From Actinomycetes bacterium (GTDB lineage Bacteria; Actinomycetota; Actinomycetes; Mycobacteriales; Micromonosporaceae), in the NCBI GenBank assembly GCA_023402505.1, contig JAEYGD010000486.1, positions 1-11,139 of the forward strand: a DNA stretch of 11,139 bases. Reading direction: 5' to 3'. Shown piece by piece: positions 5,045 to 11,139 of the stretch (the first letter of the stretch is position 1; the number at the start of each line of letters is the position of its first letter). The position numbers were made by a program, and so were the translations under genes. The notes beneath the pieces are model-generated. The model was not told the DNA's origin, did not search any database, and was given only the letters and a program-made list of their open reading frames with translations.

Positions 5045-5497
5045 TCAGAGCGGCAGCTTCATGCCCTCGTGGCTGGCGACGAAGCCGAGGCCGAGATAGA
5101 AGCGGTGCGCGTCGTGCCGGCTCTTGTCGGTGGTGAGCTGCACCAGACCGCAGCCGCGCTGCCGCGCCTGGTCGATCGCCCACACCATCATCTGCCGGCC
5201 CAGGCCCCGCCCCCGCTGGTCGGAGCGGACACGGACCGACTCGATCAGCTGCCGCTCGGCGCCGTTGCGGCTGAGCCCGGGGATGTAGGTGAGCTGCATG
5301 CAACCCAGCAACTCACCGTCGGCCTCGGCGACCACGAACTCGTTGCGCGGGTCGGCGGTGATGTCCGCGAACGCCTTCTCGTACCGGGCGTCGACCTCCC
5401 CGACGTCGCGCGTCCGCCCCAGCACGTCGTCGGCGAGCAGGTCGAGTACGGCGGGCAGGTCGGCCCGGACCGCCGTACGGAAGATCACTTCGCTCAT
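5045..5497 (-). CDS. GNAT-family N-acetyltransferase
   Basis: This encodes 150 residues from ATG (5497-5495), where the fold begins (MSEVIFRTAVRADLPAV); the frame stays open upstream but without GNAT-like sequence. The acetyl-CoA loop is QRGRGLG (94-100), in ESVRVRSDQRGRGLGRQMM. The motif B region QLTTDKSRHDAHRFYLGLGF (120-139), with the terminal EGMKL, matches the subgroup that includes phosphinothricin-type and amino-acid or small-amine acetyltransferases. A substrate cannot be named from sequence. It is cytosolic and of normal length. It follows the peptidase gene after 373 bp, so it probably has its own promoter, and precedes the L7/L12-like gene by 47 bp, with which it may be co-transcribed. 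The sequence before the start has no clear ribosome-binding site. Confidence 0.88.
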   Translation of the reverse strand: MSEVIFRTAVRADLPAVLDLLADDVLGRTRDVGEVDARYEKAFADITADPRNEFVVAEADGELLGCMQLTYIPGLSRNGAERQLIESVRVRSDQRGRGLGRQMMVWAIDQARQRGCGLVQLTTDKSRHDAHRFYLGLGFVASHEGMKLPL

Positions 5498-5870
5498 CCC
5501 GGGAGGATCCCACAGCGGTGCGGACCGATGTGCCGCGCTGTTCCCCGAATGGGCTGACGTACGGGTCACCCGTGCCCAGACATCGCTGATCTTCCCTCTA
5601 GCGGAGATGACGATCTCTGTGAGGTCGATGAAATTGGCACCGGGGAGTGAGTGGTCATCCGGTGGTCCAGAGGGCGCAGACGGGTAGCGCTGTCAGAGCC
5701 TCACCGAAGCTGAGCGAATCGGTACCACAATGGAGCACGAAGCCAGCCTGAGTCGGCAGCTCTGCGCATAGGCCGACAATACGCTGCAGTTTCAGTCTGC
5801 CGACGGCGTGCCTTTACATCTGCCGAATCCGCGGTCTCCGTTCTGCCGACGGTTGAGGCGTCGATCTCGA
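5498..5870. other. 373-bp intergenic stretch with lower GC; no gene recognised
   Basis: It separates the peptidase and GNAT genes. The segment from about 5578 to 5860 is visibly richer in A and T than its neighbours. CTGCCGA recurs near 5798, 5820 and 5843, and a weak dyad GTCGGC/GCCGAC lies at 5752-5777. In the frame open upstream of the GNAT gene, FIDLTEIVISARGKISDVWA (minus strand, about 5590-5650) has protein-like texture but no start. No promoter could be placed with confidence. Confidence 0.5.
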
Positions 5871-7442
5871 CTAGCGGGCCGGGCAGAGCTTCCCCTCGGA
5901 CGGCAGCCGCAGGTCGAGCAGGTACGCGTCCACGGCATTCGTGATGCATGGCGTCTGGGGGTACGCCGTGTGCCCCTCGCCGTCCCAGGTCAGCACCCGG
6001 CCCACGCCCAGCATCTGGGCCAGCGCGGGGGTCTGCTCGTACGGCGTCGCCGGGTCGCCGGTGGTGCCGACCACCAGGATCGGCGGCGCCCCGTCGGCCC
6101 GCCCGGTCGGGTAGGGGTCCCGGCCGCCGGGCCATTCGGTGCAGGTGAGCATCCCGACCGCGAGCGCCGGCCCGAACAGCGGGTACTTCGATCGCCACTG
6201 CGACTGGAGCTGGCGGATCTGTTCACGGCTCGGCTTCTCCTCCTCGTCGGCGCAGTTGACCGCGAGGTTGGCGTCGAACAGGTTCGAGTACGTCCCGTCG
6301 GGTTCGCGGCCGGCGTACGCGTCGGCGAGGCGGAACACGTCGGTCGGGTCGCCGCCCTCCAACTTCTCGATCGCGCGGGCCAGCTCCTGCCAGGCCGACT
6401 CGGTGTAGAGCGAGGAGACCACCGCGTAGAAGATCCAGCCCGGTGTCGCCTCCCGGCCGTCGTCACCCCGGATGGGGGAGACCCGCGCCTTGTCGATGGC
6501 CGAGGTGACGGCCGCCCGCGCGTCGGGGGCGATCGGGCAGCGGCCGGCGTTGGCGGCGCACCAGCGGGAGAAGTTGTCGAAGGCGCGCTCGAAGCCCTTG
6601 GCCTGGCCCTCCGAACTGGCGACCAGGCCCAGCCGTGGGTCGACCGCCCCGTCGAGCACCAGCGCCCGCACCCGCTGCGGGTAGAGCTGGGCGTAGGTGG
6701 CGCCGAGCAGGGTCCCGTACGAGTAACCCAGGTAGGTCAGCTTCTCGTCGCCGACGGCGCCCCGGATCGCGTCGATGTCGCGGGCCGCCTGCTCGGTGCC
6801 GTACAGCGGGAGCTGGTCGCCGTACCGGTCGCCGCAGCCGCGCCCGATCTGCTGGTTGAGGGCGACGAAACCCTCGAAGGACTGCTGGCTCTCCGGGTCC
6901 GGGTCGTAGCCGAAGCTCGCGTCGAGGTCGCGGTCGGAGATGCACTCGACGGGGCTGGACCGGGAGACGCCGCGCGGGTCGAAGCCGACGATGTCGAACC
7001 GGTCGGTGATCGAGGCGGGCAGGCCACCCAGGGCCGACCCGAAGGACAGGTAGACGGCCGTGTCGACGCCGGAGCCGCCCGGGCCGCCCGGATTGACCAG
7101 CAGCGAGCCGATCCGGTCCCGCTGTTTCGTGGAGCGGGCGCGCAGCAGCGCGATCTCGAACGTCTCCCCGGCACCCGGCCCGGAGGTGGCGCCGGTGCCG
7201 CCACCCCAGTTGCGGGGCACCTCGATCCGGGCGCACTCGTACCGCATGTTCGGCGCGGTGCGCCCGACCAGCTCCTCGGCTACCTCCGGGCAGGCCCGCC
7301 AGGTCGGCGCGGTGCCCGGCGCCGCGGCCGCACCACCGCCCTCGGTGCGGGGCGCGAACGCCGGCAGCGTGCAGCCGGTGACCGGCAGCGTGACGGCCAC
7401 CAGAAACGCCAGGGCGAAGCGACGGGCGGGTGTGGAAACCAC
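5871..7442 (-). CDS. Secreted alpha/beta-hydrolase lipoprotein, S33 tripeptidyl-aminopeptidase type
   Basis: This encodes 523 residues from GTG (7442-7440), with GAAAGG upstream. A lipoprotein signal (ARR, hydrophobic 9-20, LPVTGC) puts the lipidated Cys at C24. The family pattern is complete: oxyanion segment NPGGPGGSG (117-125), FDPRG (154-158), nucleophile S241 in GYSYGT, acid D463 in VVGTTGDPATP, and H491 in GEGHTAY. The C-terminal TAP-like region (about 415-520) carries Cys residues likely to form disulfides (434, 499, 520). Relatives are the Streptomyces tripeptidyl aminopeptidases SlpD/SlpE and mycobacterial CaeA/Hip1-type envelope proteases. They release N-terminal tripeptides or process exported proteins; esterase activity is possible. 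It follows ligC by 30 bp on the same strand, so it may be co-transcribed without an obvious functional link. Confidence 0.93.
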   Translation of the reverse strand: MVSTPARRFALAFLVAVTLPVTGCTLPAFAPRTEGGGAAAAPGTAPTWRACPEVAEELVGRTAPNMRYECARIEVPRNWGGGTGATSGPGAGETFEIALLRARSTKQRDRIGSLLVNPGGPGGSGVDTAVYLSFGSALGGLPASITDRFDIVGFDPRGVSRSSPVECISDRDLDASFGYDPDPESQQSFEGFVALNQQIGRGCGDRYGDQLPLYGTEQAARDIDAIRGAVGDEKLTYLGYSYGTLLGATYAQLYPQRVRALVLDGAVDPRLGLVASSEGQAKGFERAFDNFSRWCAANAGRCPIAPDARAAVTSAIDKARVSPIRGDDGREATPGWIFYAVVSSLYTESAWQELARAIEKLEGGDPTDVFRLADAYAGREPDGTYSNLFDANLAVNCADEEEKPSREQIRQLQSQWRSKYPLFGPALAVGMLTCTEWPGGRDPYPTGRADGAPPILVVGTTGDPATPYEQTPALAQMLGVGRVLTWDGEGHTAYPQTPCITNAVDAYLLDLRLPSEGKLCPAR

Positions 7443-7466
7443 GAGACGGGCCTTTCGTGATCGGTC

Positions 7467-7483
7467 GGCCGGCTACGCCGGCC
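7467..7483 (-). terminator. Short perfect hairpin with the ligC stop codon at its loop
   Basis: GGCCGGC (7467-7473) and GCCGGCC (7477-7483) pair perfectly around TAC. The ligC stop TAG (7475-7473) sits in the loop and the first stem base. It is in the 30-bp junction with the peptidase gene and could attenuate read-through. There is no U-tract. Confidence 0.35.
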
Positions 7484-8582
7484 CGGACGCGGGGCCGACG
7501 CTCGCCGGGTCGCCCCGCAGCACCTGGTCCACGTCGAAGCGGACCGGGCGGTCGAGCTGCTCGTAGCGGCAGGAGCGGGGGTCCCGGTCCGGCCGCCACC
7601 GGACGAAGCGCGCGGTGTGCCGGAACCGGTCGCCCTCCATCGCGTCGTAGCCGACCTCGACGACCAGCTCCGGGCGCAGCGGCTCCCACTCCAGGTTCTT
7701 GGTGCCGGTCCACCGGCTGACCCCGCCCGGGATGCGCTGGCCGCGCTCGTGGTCGCCGTGGACCCACGGGTGGTCGGCGCCGGCGTCCCGGTACGGCTCC
7801 AGCTCGTCGAGCAGCTCCTGCCGGCGGGCCATCGTGAACGAGGCGCTCACCCCCACGTGGTGCAGCACGCCCGCGTCGTCGTAGAGGCCGAGCAGGAGCG
7901 AGCCGACCACCGGGCCGGACTTGTGCCAGCGGAAGCCGGCCACCACGACGTCGGCCGTCCGGGCGTGCTTGACCTTGAACATCAACCGCTTGCCCGGCTC
8001 GTACGGCAGGTCGGCCGGCTTGGCGATCAGCCCGTCCAGACCGGCGCCCTCGAACAGGTCGAACCAGCGGTGCGCGGTGGCCGGGTCGGTGGTGATCTGG
8101 GTGACGTGCACCGGCGGCCGGACGTCGGCCAGCGCCGCCTCCAGGCGGGCGCGCCGGGCCGGGTAGGGCTCGTCGAGGAACGCCTCGTCGCCGAGGGCGA
8201 GCAGGTCGAACGCCACGAAGTCGGCGGGGGTGGTCTCGGCCAGCAGCTTCACCCGGGACGTCGCCGGGTGGATGCGCTGGGCCAGCAGCTCGAAGTCGAG
8301 CCGGGGCTGCCCGCCCGGGCCGTCCCGGCGGATCACGATCAGCTCACCGTCGACGGCGCAGCGCTCGGGCAGCTGCCGGCGGGCCTGCTCGACCACCTCC
8401 GGGAAGTAGCGCGTCATCGTCTTGCCGCCCCGGCTGGCCAGCTCGACCTCGTCGCCGTCGCGGAACACGATGCACCGGAAGCCGTCCCACTTCGGCTCGT
8501 AGGTCATCCCGGCAGCGGTGGGGACCCGCGGGACGCTCTTGGCGAGCATCGGCTCGACCGGTGGGGTGATCGGCAGCTTCAC
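7473..8582 (-). CDS. ligC: ATP-dependent DNA ligase LigC
   Basis: This encodes 369 residues from GTG (8582-8580); MKLPITPPVEPMLAK is the usual LigC start. The enzyme seals nicks through a lysyl-AMP intermediate on K31 in motif I (EPKWDGFR). Further ligase motifs are SRGGKTMTRYFP (50-61), VDGELIV (77-83, motif III area), FVAFDLLAL (122-130), EGAGLDGLIAKP (178-189, motif IV) and MFKVKHARTADVVVAG (201-216, motif V). The OB-fold domain ends with FVRWRPDRDP (326-335, motif VI). Size and architecture (nucleotidyltransferase plus OB, no polymerase or nuclease) match mycobacterial LigC (Rv3731) rather than LigB or LigD. In mycobacteria LigC pairs with Prim-PolC in base excision repair and can back up end joining; that polymerase type lies at 3234-4313 here. 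The junction with the downstream peptidase gene is 30 bp. Confidence 0.93.
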   Translation of the reverse strand: MKLPITPPVEPMLAKSVPRVPTAAGMTYEPKWDGFRCIVFRDGDEVELASRGGKTMTRYFPEVVEQARRQLPERCAVDGELIVIRRDGPGGQPRLDFELLAQRIHPATSRVKLLAETTPADFVAFDLLALGDEAFLDEPYPARRARLEAALADVRPPVHVTQITTDPATAHRWFDLFEGAGLDGLIAKPADLPYEPGKRLMFKVKHARTADVVVAGFRWHKSGPVVGSLLLGLYDDAGVLHHVGVSASFTMARRQELLDELEPYRDAGADHPWVHGDHERGQRIPGGVSRWTGTKNLEWEPLRPELVVEVGYDAMEGDRFRHTARFVRWRPDRDPRSCRYEQLDRPVRFDVDQVLRGDPASVGPASGPA

Positions 8583-8706
8583 GGCGACCAGTCAACCAGA
8601 CGGCACCGACAGCCGTGAGGAGGATCACCGCCGCCGGGCGCGCCACCTGTCCCTCGCCGTCCCGCTTCGCCACCGCCGGGCGAATCGCATATCCGCAGGT
8701 CAGAGC

Positions 8707-8712
8707 TACTTT
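8707..8712 (+). promoter_or_regulatory. Leaderless -10 box of the small gene at 8719
   Basis: TACTTT, then CGCGGG, then ATG at 8719. The six-base gap equals that of the polymerase, msrB and CcdA-like genes. No Shine-Dalgarno is present. Confidence 0.45.
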
Positions 8713-8718
8713 CGCGGG

Positions 8719-8931
8719 ATGCCGGAGTTGGTCTGCGGATGCTGCGGTAGATGGCGGGTGAGCGTCGAGCTGATCCGGGGCCGCTACCGCTACCGGTTGG
8801 TGCACCGCTACCCGGAGCGGTTCGGCGGCGGCAAGAACGTGCTCGGCGAGGTCGGCTCCGTCGACGAGCTGGCCGAGCTGCTGCGCCGGCGTACCCCGGT
8901 CGACCTGGCCGACCTCCGCGAGGCCGCGTGA
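8719..8931 (+). CDS. Small protein of unknown function with a Cys-x-Cys-Cys head
   Basis: This encodes 70 residues from ATG (8719); the reading frame is open further upstream, but that part is antisense to the ligC start and looks non-coding. I do not recognise a family. The N-terminus MPELVCGCCGRWRVS has C6, C8 and C9, too few for a full zinc ribbon unless it dimerises or uses other ligands. It is followed by a very basic aromatic stretch RGRYRYRLVHRYPERF (20-35) and an acidic helical tail (SVDELAELLRRRTPVDLADL). The basic middle suggests nucleic-acid contact, but that is inference. Codon usage is native. It diverges from ligC across 136 bp and converges on a GNAT gene 45 bp away. Confidence 0.65.
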   Translation: MPELVCGCCGRWRVSVELIRGRYRYRLVHRYPERFGGGKNVLGEVGSVDELAELLRRRTPVDLADLREAA

Positions 8932-8943
8932 GCCACGGGAGCA

Positions 8944-8960
8944 CCGGCGCGGGCCGCCGG
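8944..8960. terminator. Short G/C hairpin between convergent genes
   Basis: CCGGCG (8944-8949) pairs with CGCCGG (8955-8960) around five bases, 12 bp after the small gene's stop and before the second GNAT gene's stop. It is a plausible weak bidirectional terminator with no U-tract. Confidence 0.3.
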
Positions 8961-8976
8961 GGCCGGACCACCTGAG

Positions 8977-9459
8977 TCAGCAGCGGGACGGTGTCGGCTT
9001 CTCCAGCAGGGCCAGCCGCACCCCGTTCGGGTCCCGGTCGTGCCCCACCACCCGGTAGCCGTGCCGCTGGTAGAGCCGCAGGTTGCCCTCGCTGTCCGCG
9101 CCGGTGAACAGGGCGAACCGGCCGACCCGGGCGCCGGCCACCGCCTCGACCGCCCGCAGCAGGCGCCCGCCGATGCCCCGGCCCTGCTGGTCCGGTGCGA
9201 CCGACAGCCGGCCGACGTGGGCGGTGTCGCCCTCGACGCGGACCCGGACGGACCCGACGAGGCGGGTGCCCATCCGCGCGGTGAGCACGGTCTGCGGGCC
9301 GGTGAGCGCCGCCCGTACCTCGTCCAGCGTCTCGGTGAGCGGCGGCAGGAACGGGTCCGCGTACCGCTGCGCCTCGGTCAGGTACGCGGCGCGCTGCACG
9401 GTGAGGATCTCGCCGGCGTCGGCCGGGGCCGCCGGGGCGATCAGCGGGGTTGCTCGCAC
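8977..9459 (-). CDS. GNAT-family N-acetyltransferase
   Basis: This encodes 160 residues from GTG (9459-9457), where the fold begins (RATPLIAPAAPADAGEILTV). A much longer open frame continues upstream, but it is antisense to the DUF1990 gene and is not homologous. The acetyl-CoA motif is VAPDQQGRGIGGRLL (87-101). The first strand-helix has RAAYLTEAQRYADPFLPPL (23-41), and LFTGADSEGNLRLYQRHGYR (117-136) is the motif B region, ending in an EKP-type tail. This layout is common in actinobacterial GNATs of unassigned substrate. It resembles the other GNAT in the window only at the motif level, so a recent duplication is unlikely. It diverges from the DUF1990 gene over 78 bp. The start has neither a clear Shine-Dalgarno nor the TANNNT box seen at other genes, so it is the least certain part. 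Confidence 0.87.
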   Translation of the reverse strand: MRATPLIAPAAPADAGEILTVQRAAYLTEAQRYADPFLPPLTETLDEVRAALTGPQTVLTARMGTRLVGSVRVRVEGDTAHVGRLSVAPDQQGRGIGGRLLRAVEAVAGARVGRFALFTGADSEGNLRLYQRHGYRVVGHDRDPNGVRLALLEKPTPSRC

Positions 9460-9525
9460 GGGCCACAGCCAACCACAGCGGCCGGGCGGGCGGCGACCCA
9501 CGTACCGGCGGTGAGCGGGTGGTGG

Positions 9526-9531
9526 CAGTCT
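9526..9531 (+). promoter_or_regulatory. Possible leaderless -10 box (CAGTCT) of the DUF1990 gene
   Basis: CAGTCT, then GGACCG, then GTG at 9538: the same six-base gap as the TANNNT genes, but with C for the first T. Confidence 0.3.
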
Positions 9532-9537
9532 GGACCG

Positions 9538-10038
9538 GTGACCGACCTGACCTACGCCGAGGTGGGCGCGACCCGTGACGGGGTGCTGCCGGCCGGCTAC
9601 CGCCACCTGCGGCACCGGGTCCGCCTTCCGCAGGGCTGCTTCGCCGACGCCGCCGAGGCCGTCCTGACCTGGCGCCTGCACCGCGCGGCGGGCGTGCGGA
9701 TGCGTACCGACGCGCCGCGCGCCGCGCCGGGTGTCGCCGTCACCCCCGGCCTCGGGGTCGGCCCGCTGCGGCTGTGGGGGCCCTGCGAGGTGGTCTGGAC
9801 CGAGGACGACCCGGACCGGGCCGGATTCGGGTACGGGACGCTGCCGGGTCACCCGGCGCGGGGCGAGGAGGCGTTCCGGGTCCACCGGGACGACGCCGGC
9901 CGGGTGTTCTTCGAGGTGGTCGCGTTCAGCGTCGCGGACCGCTGGTCGATGCGCGCCGCGGGCCCGCTGGGGCGGCGCGCCCAGCACGCGTACGCCTGGT
10001 GGCTGGGGCGGACGCTGCGCCGCCTCTGCGGCGCCTGA
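9538..10038 (+). CDS. DUF1990 family protein
   Basis: This encodes 166 residues from GTG (9538). The long open frame upstream is antisense to the GNAT gene, and DUF1990 proteins begin at this point (LTYAEVGATRDGVLPAGYRH). Family blocks in order are GYRHLRHRVRL (20-30), AVLTWRLHRAAGVRM (41-55), GPCEVVWTEDDP (81-92), GFGYGTLPGHPARGEEAF (96-113), VFFEVVAFS (123-131) and a closing helix HAYAWWLGRTLRRL (150-163). The aromatic patches and two-layer pattern resemble the START/SRPBCC-like fold proposed for this family, which suggests a hydrophobic ligand, but no function is established. It is cytosolic. It converges on the AlkA-type gene, 22 bp away, with a 12-bp G/C palindrome (10048-10059) between them. 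Confidence 0.88.
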   Translation: MTDLTYAEVGATRDGVLPAGYRHLRHRVRLPQGCFADAAEAVLTWRLHRAAGVRMRTDAPRAAPGVAVTPGLGVGPLRLWGPCEVVWTEDDPDRAGFGYGTLPGHPARGEEAFRVHRDDAGRVFFEVVAFSVADRWSMRAAGPLGRRAQHAYAWWLGRTLRRLCGA

Positions 10039-10060
10039 CCGGTCCCGGCCGGCGCCGGCG

Positions 10061-10981
10061 CTAGAAGCGCGCGAAGGAGCGGATCGGCGCCCGGGGACCG
10101 AACCTCGGAGCCTGCACACCGGCGGCCTCCAGCAGGACGCAGACCCGGCCGCGGTGCCCCCGGAACGGTTCCAGCAGGGCCAGCATCCGGGCGTCGTCAC
10201 CGCGCGCCTCGCCGGCGAGGGCCCAGGCCACCGTGTTCGGCACGTGGTAGTCGCCGACGCTCACCGCGTCCGGGTCGCCGTAGGCGACGCGGACCACCTC
10301 GGCGGCGGTCCACGGCCCGATGCCCGCGACGGCGGTGAGCCGCCGGGTGGCCTCGGCCGAGTCGGCGCAGCGTTCCAACCGGTCGGCCACCGCGGCGGCC
10401 CGGCGCAGCGTGTCGGCACGGCGCTGTTCCACGCCGAAGGGGTGGAAGACCCAGTACGGCGTGGCGGCGACCGCCGCCGCGTCCGGTGGCAGCAGCAGCG
10501 GCTGCAGTGGCCCCGGAGCCACCTCCCGGAAGTGACGGACCGTCGCCGAGTACGCCCGGTAGGCCTCCTTGCCGGTCACCTTCTGTTCGAGGATCGCCCG
10601 CAGCAGCCGGGGGAAGACCTGGCCGGTGGTGGGCATCCGGAGCCCCTGGTGCCGGGCGGCCAGTTCGGCCACCACCGGGTGCGTGGCGGCCAGTTCGGCG
10701 AAGCCGGTCAGGTCGTCGCGGAGGCCGGCGACCGCGTCGGCCCGCTCCACCACCCAGTCGGCGCCGGGACCGTACCCCTCGGCGCGCAGGGCGCCCGCAC
10801 CGGGGCGCAGGGCGAGGGTCGCCGGCCCGGCCGGCGTGCGGGTGGCGTACCAGAACGTCCCGGCGGCGAGGCGCGCGCAGGGATCGTACGGGCTGAAGGT
10901 GAGCGACCGGACCGACGCGGCGAACCGGTAGCCGGCCGGCGGGCGCAGCGTCCGGCGTGCGGAGGGTTCGGTCCCGGTCAC
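10061..10981 (-). CDS. AlkA-type DNA-3-methyladenine glycosylase II (HhH-GPD superfamily)
   Basis: This encodes 306 residues from GTG (10981-10979). The enzyme removes alkylated purines to leave abasic sites, the first step of base excision repair. The N-terminal part (about 15-85) is the AlkA-like beta domain (FAASVRSLTFSPYDPC, then TFWYATRTPAGPATLALRP). The helical half begins with VFPRLLRAILEQKVTGKEAY (122-141), the counterpart of the IxxQQV helix. The helix-hairpin-helix is LTAVAGIGPWTAAEVV (215-230), and the catalytic Asp is D244 in SVGDYHVPN. Length is normal for AlkA without the Ada part. In E. coli AlkA responds to alkylation through Ada; no Ada-like gene is seen here. LigC and a gap-filling polymerase of the same pathway lie within 7 kb. 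Exact substrate range cannot be read from sequence. Confidence 0.9.
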   Translation of the reverse strand: MTGTEPSARRTLRPPAGYRFAASVRSLTFSPYDPCARLAAGTFWYATRTPAGPATLALRPGAGALRAEGYGPGADWVVERADAVAGLRDDLTGFAELAATHPVVAELAARHQGLRMPTTGQVFPRLLRAILEQKVTGKEAYRAYSATVRHFREVAPGPLQPLLLPPDAAAVAATPYWVFHPFGVEQRRADTLRRAAAVADRLERCADSAEATRRLTAVAGIGPWTAAEVVRVAYGDPDAVSVGDYHVPNTVAWALAGEARGDDARMLALLEPFRGHRGRVCVLLEAAGVQAPRFGPRAPIRSFARF

Positions 10982-10987
10982 CCGGAC

Positions 10988-10993
10988 ATGCTG
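10988..10993 (-). promoter_or_regulatory. Possible leaderless -10 box (CAGCAT) of the glycosylase gene
   Basis: The minus strand reads CAGCAT, then GTCCGG, then GTG. It has the same gap as the TANNNT genes, with a C for the first T. Confidence 0.3.
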
Positions 10994-11061
10994 CCACGGG
11001 CCGCGCCCGACGACGTCGGCGCCGTCCGGGCCGGCGGCGGAGCACCTGCCGGGGAGGCGAC

Positions 11062-11099
11062 GGACGACACCGCCGGCTGCGGAGCCGACGGTGTCGTCC
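11062..11099 (-). terminator. Strong terminator-like hairpin
   Basis: GGACGACACCG (11062-11072) and CGGTGTCGTCC (11089-11099) are perfect arms. Inside, CGGCT/AGCCG adds five pairs after one mismatch, with the loop GCGG. A minus-strand TAA (11102-11100) abuts the arm, so it probably ends the transcript of a gene beyond the right edge. Confidence 0.6.
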
Positions 11100-11139
11100 T
11101 TACCGGGCGGACCGGCCGGAGACCGGCCGTGGGTGGAGG
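11100..11139 (-). CDS. Probable last codons of a gene entering from the right edge
   Basis: The minus strand reads LHPRPVSGRSAR then TAA at 11102-11100, directly followed by the hairpin at 11062-11099. Only 12 codons are visible, so no function can be given. The call rests on the stop-plus-terminator arrangement and on mainly G/C third positions. Confidence 0.3.
   Translation of the reverse strand, partial: LHPRPVSGRSAR

Noticed and set aside
5808..7460. Plus-strand open frame of 550 codons
   Set aside because: It is antisense to the lipoprotein peptidase, which has a full catalytic triad and lipobox; the antisense product is low-complexity Gly/Arg/Val typical of a high-GC shadow.
3234..8582. 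A split LigD rather than PolC plus LigC
   Set aside because: No phosphoesterase domain or Ku gene is visible and the ligase starts and ends like LigC, so the PolC/LigC reading fits better, though it is not proven.
7617..8618. Plus-strand open frame of 333 codons
   Set aside because: It is antisense to ligC, which has all ligase motifs.
10039..10060. GCCGGCGCCGGC palindrome between the DUF1990 and glycosylase genes
   Set aside because: A 12-bp G/C-only palindrome without a loop is expected often at this GC content; mentioned only as context.
9460..10200. Long N-terminal extension of the second GNAT
   Set aside because: It is antisense to the DUF1990 gene and has no similarity to GNAT proteins; the fold starts at 9459.
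10989..11139. Plus-strand frame from ATG 10989 open to the right edge
   Set aside because: It has no ribosome-binding site, low-complexity Gly/Ala/Arg composition, and contains both arms of the terminator-like hairpin; it is more likely non-coding.

Overview
The window reads as chromosomal DNA of a high-GC actinomycete. Third codon positions are almost always G or C, GTG starts are common, and several families are typical of Micromonosporaceae-like soil bacteria: a secreted AA10 chitin oxidase, a stand-alone CBM48 protein, a DUF1990 protein, a lipoprotein tripeptidyl-peptidase-type hydrolase, and LigC with its Prim-PolC-type polymerase. The genus (Micromonospora or a relative) is inferred from protein flavour only. 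I see no rRNA, tRNA, CRISPR array, phage gene or intact insertion sequence.

Layout. Positions 1-279 (minus) hold the start of a CcdA-like membrane protein whose coding frame stops looking like CcdA near position 50; from there to the edge another frame encodes a methyltransferase motif I. A long hairpin (347-407) separates it from a small Cys-rich zinc-ribbon/metallothionein-like gene (433-693, minus). Divergent from that is a stand-alone CBM48 protein (858-1133), followed by a secreted chitin-active LPMO (1263-2003) and a DUF305-like lipoprotein (2033-2644). msrB (2776-3186, minus) and a LigD-polymerase/Prim-PolC-type gene (3234-4313, plus) diverge from a 47-bp spacer. A repeat-rich gap (4314-4694) carries 22-bp and 18-bp repeats and a 44-bp near-perfect palindrome.

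Four minus-strand genes follow, in transcription order: ligC (7473-8582), a secreted S33-type peptidase (5871-7442), a GNAT acetyltransferase (5045-5497), and a membrane-anchored L7/L12-C-like protein (4695-4997). A 373-bp A/T-richer spacer separates the peptidase from the GNAT gene. On the right are a small unknown gene (8719-8931, plus), a second GNAT (8977-9459, minus), a DUF1990 protein (9538-10038, plus) and an AlkA-type DNA glycosylase (10061-10981, minus). A terminator-like hairpin and the probable last codons of another minus-strand gene close the window.

Themes. (1) DNA repair: the polymerase and LigC belong to families known in mycobacteria to act together in base excision repair, and an AlkA-type glycosylase lies close by; MsrB repairs oxidised protein. 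(2) Polysaccharide use: an LPMO with its own chitin-binding module, next to a glycan-binding-fold protein. (3) Several genes lack a Shine-Dalgarno sequence but carry a -10 box (TANNNT) exactly six bases before the start codon, which predicts leaderless transcripts. The most unusual signals are this spacing pattern, the 44-bp palindrome, and the frame switch at the left edge. I found no convincing new multi-gene defence or metabolic system.
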